From NCBI RefSeq assembly GCF_011045035.1, contig NZ_JAALAA010000008.1:62001-126000 (forward strand): a stretch of DNA of 64,000 nt, given 5' to 3'. Of the stretch, positions 17,333 to 25,260 are shown piece by piece. This stretch comes from Nocardioides turkmenicus. GTDB lineage: Bacteria > Actinomycetota > Actinomycetes > Propionibacteriales > Nocardioidaceae. Below the pieces are notes generated by a model. That model did not search any database. It was not told the DNA's origin and saw only the letters and a list, made by a program, of their open reading frames with translations. Positions within the stretch are counted from its first letter, which is position 1. Each line of letters begins with the position of its first letter. The position numbers were made by a program, and so were the translations under genes.

Positions 17333-17526
17333 TGGGCGCGCTCGACTCCGACCTGTGCTCGGCCAAGGGCTGCCAGGACCCCGGATCGTGGGAGCTGCAG
17401 TGGAACAACCCGAAGATCCACACCCCCGATCGGCGTAAGATCTGGCTCGCGTGCGAGACGCACAAAGAGTCGCTGAGCGACTTCCTGGGCGCGCGCGGAT
17501 TCCTCAAGGACGTCGTCCCTCACTAG
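17332..17526 (+). CDS. Small Cys/His protein, putative zinc-binding, coupled to DUF3099 gene
   Basis: 64 aa. It has C9-x4-C14 and C41-x2-H44, a spacing compatible with one zinc site, with aromatic residues between (WELQWNNPKIHT, KIWLAC). Similar small actinobacterial proteins are often labelled acetone carboxylase in databases, which the sequence does not support. The start overlaps the stop of the upstream gene by one base. Function unknown. Confidence 0.7.
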   Translation: MGALDSDLCSAKGCQDPGSWELQWNNPKIHTPDRRKIWLACETHKESLSDFLGARGFLKDVVPH

Positions 17527-17550
17527 CTCTTCTCGACGAGAGGTCGTGCG

Positions 17551-18504
17551 ATGAACCCGATCCCCGTGCTCCTCGACTGCGACCCCGGCCACGACGACGC
17601 CATCGCGATCCTGCTGGCCCTGGGCAGCCCCCACATCGACCTGCTCGGCATCACCACCACGTTCGGCAACTGCCCGGTGGAGAAGGCGACCTACAACGCC
17701 CAGCGGATCCTGGCGCTGGCAAAGCGTCCTGACGTCCCGGTCGCCGCCGGGGCCGCCGGGCCGCTCGCAGGAACGGCCCACATCGGCGACTTCATCCACG
17801 GCGCCACCGGGATCGACGGGCCCGATCTTCCGGAGCCGCTCGCTCCCCCGGTGTCCGTCGGCGCGGTCGAGTTCCTGCGTACGTCCCTGCTGGCTGCTCC
17901 GGACCCCGTCACCGTCGTCGCCATCGGACCGATCACCAACGTCGCGGTGCTGCTGCGCGACCATCCCGAGGTCGGCTCTCGCATCGCCGAGATCGTCTTC
18001 ATGGGCGGTTCGACCGACCGCGGCAACACCACCCCGGCCGCCGAGTTCAACGCCTACGCCGACCCCGACGCCCTCGACATCGTCCTCACCAGCGGGCTCC
18101 CGATCAGGATGGTCGGCCTCAACCTCACCCACCAGGCCCTGGCGACCCCCGACGTCGTCGCGCGGATGCAGGCGATGGACCATCCCGTCGGTCGCGCCTG
18201 CGCCGACCTGATGGGGTTCTTCGGCGGCACCTACTCGGACGTCTTCGACTTCGCCGCTCCCCCGGTCCACGACCCCTGCACGATCGCCGCCCTCATCGAC
18301 CCGGGTCTGATCACCTGGCACAAGTCGTTCGTCGCCGTCGAGACCGATGGCCGATGGACCCGCGGCGCCACCGTCGTCGACCTCCACGACCGTCTCGACG
18401 AGCCGCCCAACGCCCTGGTCGGGATCACGCTCGACGTCGAGGCCTACTGGGGGCTGGTCCTGGGTGCGTTGGAGCAAGTCGGATCCCGACCCGCCGGGGC
18501 CTAA
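17551..18504 (+). CDS. Nucleoside hydrolase (IUNH family)
   Basis: 317 aa. The family motif D9-C-D11-P-G-H-D15-D16 coordinates the catalytic calcium and the ribose. ITTTFGN follows at about 35-41, FMGGSTDRGNTTPAAEFN supplies the Asn/Glu ribose contacts, and HDPCTIAAL near residue 235 carries the final Asp. It cleaves the N-glycosidic bond of nucleosides for salvage. Whether it prefers purine or pyrimidine nucleosides is not clear. Its last four bases overlap the end of convergent moaA. Confidence 0.92.
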   Translation: MNPIPVLLDCDPGHDDAIAILLALGSPHIDLLGITTTFGNCPVEKATYNAQRILALAKRPDVPVAAGAAGPLAGTAHIGDFIHGATGIDGPDLPEPLAPPVSVGAVEFLRTSLLAAPDPVTVVAIGPITNVAVLLRDHPEVGSRIAEIVFMGGSTDRGNTTPAAEFNAYADPDALDIVLTSGLPIRMVGLNLTHQALATPDVVARMQAMDHPVGRACADLMGFFGGTYSDVFDFAAPPVHDPCTIAALIDPGLITWHKSFVAVETDGRWTRGATVVDLHDRLDEPPNALVGITLDVEAYWGLVLGALEQVGSRPAGA

Positions 18505-19520
18505 CCCCCGATCGCGGACATCGGGCGGTCGGGCTGCAGGAAGCCGAGGTCGTCGATGCCGTGGCCGGCGCGCTTGCCGGCCATGGCGGTGACCCACCGC
18601 GCGGCGAGGTCGTCGTCGGAGGCGCCGGCACGCAGCGGCGTACGCAGGTCCGACTCGGAGCGCGCGAACAGGCAGTCGCGCACCTGCCCGTCGGCGGTGA
18701 GGCGCACCCGGTCGCAGTCGCCGCAGAAGGGTCGCGTGACGGAGGCGATGATGCCGACCTTGGCGGGGCCGCCGTCGACGTAGAAGAGCTCGGCGGGGGC
18801 ACTGCCCCGGGGCTCCTGGGCCGGGGTCAGGTCGAACGCCGCCGACAGCGCCGCGAGCGTGTCGTCGGCGGTCACCATGCTGTCGCGCGACCACCCGTGC
18901 TGGGCGTCGAGCGGCATCTGCTCGATGAACCGCAGCTCGTAGCCGCGCTCGACCGACCAGCCGAGCAGCTCGGCGGCCTGGTCGTCGTTGACACCGCGCA
19001 GCAGCACGGCGTTGATCTTGATCGGCCCCAGACCGGCCTCCGCGGCGGCCTCGAGACCGGCCACGACATCGTGGAGCCGGTCACGCCGGGTGATCTCCGC
19101 GAACGTCTCCGGCCGGATCGAGTCGAGCGAGACGTTGACGCGGTCGAGCCCGGCCTCCGCGAGCGACCCGGCCATCCGAGCCAGGCCGAGCGCGTTGGTG
19201 GTGATCGAGAGCTCGGCGTCGGGCGCGACCTCACGGGTGCGGGCGACGATCGAGACCAGCCCGCGACGAACCAGCGGCTCTCCACCGGTGAACCGGACCT
19301 CCTGGACCCCGAGCCTGCCGGTGGCGACGCCGATCAGCCGCACCACCTCGTCGTCGGTGAGCACCTCGTCGCCGGGCATCCAGTCGAGCCCTTCCGGCGG
19401 CATGCAGTACGTGCAGCGCAGGTTGCAGCGATCGGTGAGCGAGACGCGCAGATCGGTGGCGACCCGGCCGAACCGGTCGACCAGCTTCTGCTGGGCCTGA
19501 TCTGTCGGGGAGGTCCTCAT
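18501..19520 (-). CDS. moaA: GTP 3',8-cyclase MoaA (molybdenum cofactor biosynthesis)
   Basis: 339 aa radical-SAM enzyme. The N-terminal cluster motif is C-x3-C-x2-C in TDRCNLRCTYCMPP, followed by the GGEP SAM motif in VRFTGGEPLV. The second cluster is in RPFCGDCDRVRL and, 13 residues further, RDC. The chain ends in Gly-Gly, as needed for the MoaA active-site tail. It converts GTP to 3',8-cyclo-GTP. ATG 19520 is preferred over GTG 19523 because TAGACT lies exactly six bases upstream. No other moa gene is in the window. Confidence 0.95.
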   Translation of the reverse strand: MRTSPTDQAQQKLVDRFGRVATDLRVSLTDRCNLRCTYCMPPEGLDWMPGDEVLTDDEVVRLIGVATGRLGVQEVRFTGGEPLVRRGLVSIVARTREVAPDAELSITTNALGLARMAGSLAEAGLDRVNVSLDSIRPETFAEITRRDRLHDVVAGLEAAAEAGLGPIKINAVLLRGVNDDQAAELLGWSVERGYELRFIEQMPLDAQHGWSRDSMVTADDTLAALSAAFDLTPAQEPRGSAPAELFYVDGGPAKVGIIASVTRPFCGDCDRVRLTADGQVRDCLFARSESDLRTPLRAGASDDDLAARWVTAMAGKRAGHGIDDLGFLQPDRPMSAIGG

Positions 19521-19532
19521 CACACCAGTCTA
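19521..19532 (-). promoter_or_regulatory. Leaderless -10 element (TAGACT-N6-ATG) of moaA
   Basis: The hexamer TAGACT (minus strand, 19527-19532) is six bases before ATG 19520. This spacing decides the start choice. Confidence 0.6.
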
Positions 19533-19574
19533 GGCAGCCTCGACCCGGATCGTGAGCGAGGACCGCATGCCAGT

Positions 19575-19586
19575 TAGTCTCGTACG
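19575..19586 (+). promoter_or_regulatory. Leaderless -10 element (TAGTCT-N6-GTG) of the SURF1 gene
   Basis: TAGTCT at 19575-19580 is followed by six bases and GTG 19587; no Shine-Dalgarno sequence is present. Confidence 0.6.
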
Positions 19587-20477
19587 GTGAGTTCGTTCCG
19601 TTTCCTGCTCAGCCGACGCTGGGCCGGTTTCACGGTGTTCGTGCTGATCCTGGCTTACGGGACGTGGTGGCTGGGCCAGTGGCAGTTCGACCGTCTCGAG
19701 GATCGCAAGGCCCGGAACGAGATCGTCCGCACCAACGAGCACGCCGAGCCCGTGCCCGTCTCCGACGTGCTGGCCGAGGGTACGAAGGTCGCCGAGAAGG
19801 ACGAGTGGCGGCGGGTGACCGCCACCGGGACGTACGCGGTCGATGACACGATCATCTGGCGCTACCGCACCCCCGACGACGCCAAGGGCATCGACATCGT
19901 CGTCCCGCTGGTGCTCGCCGACGGCACCGCGGTGCTGGTCGACCGCGGCTGGCTGCAGACCGAGTCGCAGGACGAGTTCGACGACCTCCCCGCCCCGCCG
20001 TCGGGTGAGGTCACCATCACCGGCTGGGTGCGCGCCGACGGCACCGGCGACTCCACCGACGTCGCCCGGGTCGACGGCTACCACGCCACCCGCGCGCTCT
20101 CCTCCGCCCAGGTCGCGAAGGTGCTCAACGAGCCGCTCCTGACGGGCTGGCTCCACCTCGACACCGAGTCCCCCGAGCCCGCAACCCAGCTGCGCAAGGC
20201 CGACCTCCCCGAGCTCGACAACGGCCCCCACTTCTTCTACGGCCTGCAGTGGTGGTTCTTCGGCGTCCTCGCGATCGCCGGGTTCTTCTACCTGATGTAC
20301 GACGAGCGGCGTACGCAGCGCCGGGACGAGTCTTCCACGCCCGACGAGGACAGCGCCGACGGCGATGACCAGCTCGACGAGCGCGCCCGCAAGAAGGCCG
20401 CCAAGCTCGCCCAGAAGCAGGCCGTGAAGGCGGCCTACCAGGCGGCGTACGAGAAGGAACGCAGCGGCAAGAGCTGA
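19587..20477 (+). CDS. SURF1-family cytochrome oxidase assembly protein
   Basis: 296 aa. Two membrane helices, about residues 12-31 (GFTVFVLILAYGTWWLGQWQ) and 213-232 (YGLQWWFFGVLAIAGFFYLM), flank an extracytoplasmic domain with VLVDRGW, the SURF1 topology and motif. It helps insert heme a into cytochrome c oxidase, which fits ctaA and ctaB later in the window. The C-terminal 55 residues are unusually charged, with an acidic stretch and then a Lys/Ala helix (KKAAKLAQKQAVKAA) that is not part of the core family. Confidence 0.88.
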   Translation: MSSFRFLLSRRWAGFTVFVLILAYGTWWLGQWQFDRLEDRKARNEIVRTNEHAEPVPVSDVLAEGTKVAEKDEWRRVTATGTYAVDDTIIWRYRTPDDAKGIDIVVPLVLADGTAVLVDRGWLQTESQDEFDDLPAPPSGEVTITGWVRADGTGDSTDVARVDGYHATRALSSAQVAKVLNEPLLTGWLHLDTESPEPATQLRKADLPELDNGPHFFYGLQWWFFGVLAIAGFFYLMYDERRTQRRDESSTPDEDSADGDDQLDERARKKAAKLAQKQAVKAAYQAAYEKERSGKS

Positions 20478-20486
20478 CCTGGTCGC

Positions 20487-22379
20487 CTACCGGCGGAACT
20501 GCGTCTCGTAGAGCTCCGCGTAGAGCCCGCCGTCCGCGAGCAGCGACTCGTGGGTGCCGGACTCGACGACGCGTCCGGCCTCGATGACGAGGATGCGGTC
20601 GGCGGCGCGGATGGTGGAGAGCCGGTGGGCGATGACGATGGAGGTACGTCCCGCCAGCGCGGCGTCCAGCGCGGTCTGCACCGCGGCCTCGGACTCGGAG
20701 TCGAGGTGGGCGGTGGCCTCGTCGAGCACCACGATGTGGGGCGCCTTCAGCAGCAGCCGGGCGATGGCGAGGCGCTGACGCTCGCCGCCGGAGAGACGGT
20801 AACCGCGGTCGCCGACGACGGTGTCGAGGCCGTCCGGGAGGCCCTTGATGACGTTGGCGACCTGAGCAGCCTCGAGGGCGGCCCAGATGTCGTCGTCGGA
20901 GGCGCCGGGGCGGGCGTAGAGCAGGTTGCCGCGCACGGTGTCGTGGAACATGTGGGCGTCCTGGGTCACGTAGCCGACGGCGGCCTCGAGCGACTCCAGG
21001 GTCACGTCGCGTACGTCGAGGCCACCGACCTCGACCGCGCCGTCACGTACGTCATAGAGGCGGGCGATCAGATGGGTGATCGTCGACTTCCCGGCACCGG
21101 AGGGGCCGACCAAGGCGACCATCTCCCCCGGCTCGGCGGTGAAGTCGATGTCGGTCAGGACCTCGCGCACCTCGCGGCTCTCCGGCCGCGCGATCGACTC
21201 CAGGGAGGCCAGCGAGACCTCGTCGGCGCGAGGGTAGGTGAAGGCGACGTGGCGGAACCGCACGGACGCCGCGTCGGCCGGCACCTCGACCGCGTCGGGC
21301 TTCTCCTTGATCAGCGACGGCAGGTCGAGCACCTCGAAGACGCGGTCGAAGCTGACCAGTGCGGTCATCACGTCGATGCGTACGTTGGAGAGCGCCTGCA
21401 GCGGTCCCAGCAGCCTCACCAGCAGCAGACCGAGCGCCGTCAGGGTGCCGAGCGTGACGTCGCCGCGGATCACCATCCAGCCGCCGAAGCCGTAGACCAG
21501 GGCGGTCGCGAGCGCCGGCACCAGCTGCATCGTCGCCCCGAACAAGCGGGTCAGCAGGGCGATCCGGATCCCGAGGCGGCGCACGACGTCAGCACGCTGC
21601 GCGAACGCGGCGTCCTCCTCCTCGCGGCGGCCGAAGAGCTTGAGCAGCAGGGCGCCGCCCACGTTGAACCGCTCGGTCATCGTGGTCGCCAGTGCCGCGT
21701 TGCCGTCCATCTGTTCGCGGGTCAGCCCGGCCAGGCGGCGCCCGACCCAGCGCGAGGTCAGGAACAGGATCGGGAAGAGCGCGACGCACATCAGCGTCAC
21801 CTGCCACGACAGCACCAGCATCGCCGCACCGACGACGAAGACCGAGATGAGGTTGGAGACGCTGTTGGACAGGGTCGAGGTGAACGCCCGCTGCGCCCCG
21901 AGCACGTCGGTGTTGAGGCGGCTCACCAGCGCCCCGGTCTGCGCCCGGGTGAAGAAGGCCAGCGACTGGCGCTGGACGTGGCCGAAGACCTGGGTGCGCA
22001 GGTCGAAGATGAGTCCCTCGCCGATCCGCGTCGACAGCCAGCCCGAGACGACCCCGAAGGCCATGTCGATCACGGCGACCAGCGCCATCGCCGCCGCCAG
22101 CCAGATCACCAGCGACACGTTCTTGTCGAGAACGCCATCGTCGATCAGGCGCTGGGTCAGCAGCGGGGTGACCACCACGAGCGCGGCGTCGAAGACGGTG
22201 AACAGCAGGAAGGCGCTGATCAGGGCCCGGTGGGGCCTGGCGTAGGAGATGACGCGTTTGACGGTGCCCTTCGGCAACCCTCGCTGGAGCACGGTCCGGT
22301 CGGCGCGTAGGTTGCGCATGATCCCGCCGCCGCCCATCGCCCCGCCTGTCGTACCGAAGCCTGGACCCATTTGTGACAC
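20487..22379 (-). CDS. ABC exporter, fused transmembrane and ATPase domains
   Basis: 630 aa half-transporter: type IV exporter membrane domain with six helices (about 60-340) and one nucleotide-binding domain (about 370-620) with Walker A GPSGAGKSTI, signature LSGGERQRL, Walker B HIVVLDEATAHLD and switch IAHRLSTI. It should form a homodimer exporting lipids, drugs or peptides. The Gly/Met-rich N-terminal extension is not conserved in the family. GTG 22379 is preceded by TAGGGT at exactly six bases. It converges on the SURF1 gene. Confidence 0.9.
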   Translation of the reverse strand: MSQMGPGFGTTGGAMGGGGIMRNLRADRTVLQRGLPKGTVKRVISYARPHRALISAFLLFTVFDAALVVVTPLLTQRLIDDGVLDKNVSLVIWLAAAMALVAVIDMAFGVVSGWLSTRIGEGLIFDLRTQVFGHVQRQSLAFFTRAQTGALVSRLNTDVLGAQRAFTSTLSNSVSNLISVFVVGAAMLVLSWQVTLMCVALFPILFLTSRWVGRRLAGLTREQMDGNAALATTMTERFNVGGALLLKLFGRREEEDAAFAQRADVVRRLGIRIALLTRLFGATMQLVPALATALVYGFGGWMVIRGDVTLGTLTALGLLLVRLLGPLQALSNVRIDVMTALVSFDRVFEVLDLPSLIKEKPDAVEVPADAASVRFRHVAFTYPRADEVSLASLESIARPESREVREVLTDIDFTAEPGEMVALVGPSGAGKSTITHLIARLYDVRDGAVEVGGLDVRDVTLESLEAAVGYVTQDAHMFHDTVRGNLLYARPGASDDDIWAALEAAQVANVIKGLPDGLDTVVGDRGYRLSGGERQRLAIARLLLKAPHIVVLDEATAHLDSESEAAVQTALDAALAGRTSIVIAHRLSTIRAADRILVIEAGRVVESGTHESLLADGGLYAELYETQFRR

Positions 22380-22391
22380 CCCGTCACCCTA
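22380..22391 (-). promoter_or_regulatory. Leaderless -10 element (TAGGGT-N6-GTG) of the ABC exporter
   Basis: TAGGGT (minus strand, 22386-22391) lies six bases before GTG 22379. Confidence 0.6.
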
Positions 22392-22445
22392 GTCGCCCGG
22401 CCGCGTTCGGCCGCTTCGACGACGGTCGTCGAAATATGGTCAAAA

Positions 22446-22462
22446 TCACCTCAGGGAGGTGA
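22446..22462. promoter_or_regulatory. Inverted repeat upstream of the conservon
   Basis: TCACCTC-AGG-GAGGTGA is a perfect 7-bp inverted repeat about 130 bp before the first conservon gene, in the divergent region shared with the ABC exporter. It is a candidate repressor or activator site; the right half could also mimic a ribosome site, but no frame follows it. Confidence 0.4.
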
Positions 22463-22589
22463 CCAAGCGCTCTGTTGGTGGTATGAAGTGGTGCGCGTGT
22501 GTGCGCCGGTCTCCGGGGGCTGAACTCGAATCGTCCCCCCACGGTCCTGACCCGCGGGTTCATGCCCTGACTGCTCTCCCCCACTCCAG

Positions 22590-23942
22590 GTGCCCGACAT
22601 GACCCGACCATCCCTGGCCCGACTCCACCGAGCCGGCCCATGGTTCTGCAGTACGGCGATCCTCCTCTTCGTCGCACTCTCCCCCGTCATCTTCGTCACC
22701 GCCTCCGGCGACCAGTGGTTCTGGCGCTGGATCCTCGCCGGCGTACCTGTTGTCGCCCTCACCCTCTGGCTGACCGCGATGGCCTACGAGGCCGCCCCTA
22801 CCGAGGCGTCACCCCCGTCGGCCGAAGCGTCGGGTACGCAGGCCGAAGCGTCGCCTGCGTCGGCCGAGTCGGCACTCGATGACGTCTCGACCGACGCGAG
22901 TGACGTCTCGGCCGACCTCGCTGACGTCTCGGCTGTGCCCGACAGGCCAGGCGGGGAGGCCGGGATGCGGGTGGCGGTGCTGTCGCTGTCGCGCAAGGTG
23001 CAGGCGTCGGCGCACCGGATCCAGGAGGAGTCGACGCGGATGGTGGCCAGGTTCCCGGCCGAGCCGGACGTGCTCGAGGCGGGGATGCGGGTCGACCACG
23101 CGGCGGCGCAGCAGGCGCGGCTGGCGCAGAGCATCGCGACCCTGTGCGGGGAGCAGCCCGGGCAGCACTGGAGCGACCCGCTGGCCATCGCGGACGTCGT
23201 ACGCGGCGCGGCCGGCCGGATCACCGCCTACCGCCGCATCAGGGTGGAGGGCGACCCGCCGGTCGCGGTCCAGGGTGCGTACGTCGAGCCGCTGATCCAC
23301 CTGGTCGCCGAGCTGCTCGCCAACGCGACCCAGTCCTCGCCGCCGGCGACCGAGGTGCTGGTCACGATCCGGTCCGTACGCCGCGGCGCCGCCCTCGAGA
23401 TCGACGACGCGGGCGTCGGGATGGACGAGACCAACCTGGCCTGGATGCGTGAGATCGCCTCCGGCACCCGGCAGGTCCGCCTGCAGGATCTGGGCGAGAT
23501 CCCGCAAACCGGCCTGGCGGTGGTCGGCACCTACGTCCGCCGCCACGGGTTTCGCGTCGACCTGACCGAGTCCGTCCATGGCGGCCTGCGGGTCGCCGTG
23601 CTCGTGCCCGAATCGATGACCACCCCGCTGGCCCCGGCGGACGTCGAGCAGACAGCGCCGCGTACGCCGCCCTCGCTCCCCACCCCCGTCCCCCGGCAGC
23701 ACCAGCAGAACGAGCAGCACGAGCCGTCGCTGTTCACCTCCGACGGCCTGCCGCAGCGCCGCTCGAAGCGCGGCCAGCGCCTCCCGACCGGACAGCAACC
23801 GGTCGGCCAGGTCGTCCCACCACGCCCGGAGCCGACCGCCGAGCAGGCAGGCGCCTGGATGAGCAGCTTCCTCAGCGCGCCGGCCACCACCGCGGAGACC
23901 GATTCCGCACCCGAGAACCCCTGGAGGAACCATGACCGATGA
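22590..23942 (+). CDS. Conservon kinase-like protein CvnA
   Basis: 450 aa. Two membrane helices (about 17-36 and 46-66) are followed by a low-complexity linker (71-118) made of 7-residue repeats, a helical region with an H-box-like segment VDHAAAQQARLAQSI, and a HATPase domain with N-box N245 in ELLANATQSS and the G1 box DDAGVGMD. The C-terminal 120 residues are Pro/Gln-rich. It lacks the large periplasmic nitrate-sensor domain of many CvnA proteins. The four genes that follow give the order kinase-like, roadblock, DUF742, GTPase, P450, which defines a conservon. CvnA is thought to hold the complex at the membrane. The linker is encoded by the 21-bp repeat family also found at 14754. Confidence 0.88.
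   Translation: MPDMTRPSLARLHRAGPWFCSTAILLFVALSPVIFVTASGDQWFWRWILAGVPVVALTLWLTAMAYEAAPTEASPPSAEASGTQAEASPASAESALDDVSTDASDVSADLADVSAVPDRPGGEAGMRVAVLSLSRKVQASAHRIQEESTRMVARFPAEPDVLEAGMRVDHAAAQQARLAQSIATLCGEQPGQHWSDPLAIADVVRGAAGRITAYRRIRVEGDPPVAVQGAYVEPLIHLVAELLANATQSSPPATEVLVTIRSVRRGAALEIDDAGVGMDETNLAWMREIASGTRQVRLQDLGEIPQTGLAVVGTYVRRHGFRVDLTESVHGGLRVAVLVPESMTTPLAPADVEQTAPRTPPSLPTPVPRQHQQNEQHEPSLFTSDGLPQRRSKRGQRLPTGQQPVGQVVPPRPEPTAEQAGAWMSSFLSAPATTAETDSAPENPWRNHDR
22800..22942. repeat. 21-bp GCCGA repeat array inside the cvnA coding sequence
   Basis: Forward units start at 22800, 22821, 22842 and 22863, and inverted units (TGACGTCTCG core) at 22880, 22901 and 22922. The spacing within each set is exactly 21 bp. 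Because 21 is a multiple of three, the reading frame stays open and gives heptads such as AEASGTQ, AEASPAS, VSTDASD and VSADLAD. The forward-then-inverted layout is that of the intergenic copy at 14754-14837. Confidence 0.88.
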
Positions 23943-24318
23943 GAACAGCTGGATGCTGGAGCTGGTCGCGGGGGTACGCGGCGTACGTCATGTCGTGGTC
24001 CTCTCCGCCGACGGGCTCGTTCGGGTGCGCACGAGCCACACCCCTCGCGAGGAGGCCGACAAGCTGGCCGCGGCCTGCGCCGGGCTGACCTCGCTGGGCC
24101 ACGGGATCAGCCGCCAGTTCGGCGCCGATGCCCACCCTCGTCAGGTGATGGTCGAGTTCAACGGCGGTTTCCTGTTCATCCGCGGCGCCGGCGACGGCTC
24201 CCGGCTCGCGGTGGTCACCGAGATGAGCATCGACCCGGCGCTGGTCGCCCAGCAGATGCAGGCGACCGTCCTGATGATCGGGGAGCGCGCGATGAGCACC
24301 CCGAGACGCTCGATCTGA
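23932..24318 (+). CDS. Roadblock/LC7-domain protein CvnB
   Basis: 128 aa, a single roadblock/LC7 fold: VAGVRGVRHVVVLSADGLVR at the N-terminus and SRLAVVTEMSIDPALVAQQM at the C-terminal half. Roadblock proteins act as partners or GTPase-activating subunits of MglA-like small GTPases, here the protein at 24660. The ATG overlaps the last 11 bases of cvnA, so translation is coupled. Identity rests on domain pattern and operon order. Confidence 0.9.
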   Translation: MTDENSWMLELVAGVRGVRHVVVLSADGLVRVRTSHTPREEADKLAAACAGLTSLGHGISRQFGADAHPRQVMVEFNGGFLFIRGAGDGSRLAVVTEMSIDPALVAQQMQATVLMIGERAMSTPRRSI

Positions 24319-24322
24319 GCCG

Positions 24323-24679
24323 ATGCCCGACGCCCCCGGTGACGACTACGTCGACCATCCGATCCGGTCCTACGTCCGGACCGGCGGGCGCGCTCGCCCG
24401 ACCCACCGGCTGACCCCGGCGACGCTCCTGATCGGCCACGCGAGCCCGTCGGCCACCTCGGTGGGCCGCCAGGAGCGCGAGGTCCTCTCCCACTGCCTCG
24501 GCGTGATCTCCCTGGCCGAGATGGCCGTCCACCTCGGCCAGCCGGTCAGCGTCCTCGCGGTGATCGCCTCGGACATGATCGATGCCGGACTCATCGGCGT
24601 ACGCCCCGACAGCGACACCACCGCTGGCCCCTCCCGCGAAACCCTCCAGAAGGTGCTGCATGCTCTCAACCACCTCTGA
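24323..24679 (+). CDS. DUF742 winged-helix-like protein CvnC
   Basis: 118 aa. It begins with VDHPIRSYVRTGGRARPTH, the DUF742 signature (RPY or RSY, then GGR), and the C-terminal half looks like a winged helix (ISLAEMAVHLGQPVSVLAVI, then DMIDAGLI). CvnC is the third component of conservons, and its biochemical role is unsettled. It starts 4 bases after cvnB and overlaps the next gene by 20 bases. Confidence 0.88.
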   Translation: MPDAPGDDYVDHPIRSYVRTGGRARPTHRLTPATLLIGHASPSATSVGRQEREVLSHCLGVISLAEMAVHLGQPVSVLAVIASDMIDAGLIGVRPDSDTTAGPSRETLQKVLHALNHL

Positions 24680-25244
24680 CAACCACTACCTGGCACCGAC
24701 CGTCGTCGAGTCGGTCAAGATCCTGGTGGTCGGCTCCTTCGGCGTCGGAAAGACCACGCTGATCGGCTCGGTCAGCGAGATCGAGCCGCTCAGCACCGAG
24801 GAGTCGATCACTCAGGCCAGCGAGGGGATCGACGCGGTCGAGGCCACGCCGGAGAAGACCACGACCACGGTCGCGATGGACTTCGGCCGGATCACGCTGA
24901 CCGACGAGATCGCGCTCTACCTCTTCGGCACCCCGGGCCAGCGCCGCTTCTGGGACCTGTGGTCCGGCCTCGCCGAGGGCGCCGCCGGTGCCCTCGTCCT
25001 GGTCGACGCCCGCCGGCTGGAGGACTCCTTCGAGGTGCTGGACCAGCTCGAGACGCGTACGTCGCTCCCCTTCATGGTCGCGATCAACCAGTTCCCCGGC
25101 GCGCCGAACTACGAGCCCGACCAGATCCGCACCGCGCTCGACCTCGACGACGAGACGCCGATCGTGGTGTGCAACGCCAAGAACCGCAACGCCTGCGTCC
25201 GAGCGCTCGCCGCGCTCGTGCGCCACGCCCTCGAGACCCACTGA
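24660..25244 (+). CDS. MglA-like small GTPase CvnD
   Basis: 194 aa. The P-loop is GSFGVGKTT with K31, the switch II motif is FGTPGQRRFWDLW, and the base-recognition loops are INQF and CNAK. The substitution in the N/TKxD loop (NQFP) is usual for this bacterial MglA/CvnD group. It should switch between GTP and GDP states with CvnB as partner. ATG 24660 lies within the end of cvnC; an upstream extension would only add sequence in the cvnC shadow. Confidence 0.9.
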   Translation: MLSTTSDNHYLAPTVVESVKILVVGSFGVGKTTLIGSVSEIEPLSTEESITQASEGIDAVEATPEKTTTTVAMDFGRITLTDEIALYLFGTPGQRRFWDLWSGLAEGAAGALVLVDARRLEDSFEVLDQLETRTSLPFMVAINQFPGAPNYEPDQIRTALDLDDETPIVVCNAKNRNACVRALAALVRHALETH

Positions 25245-25260
25245 CGAAACAGGCCCCGCG

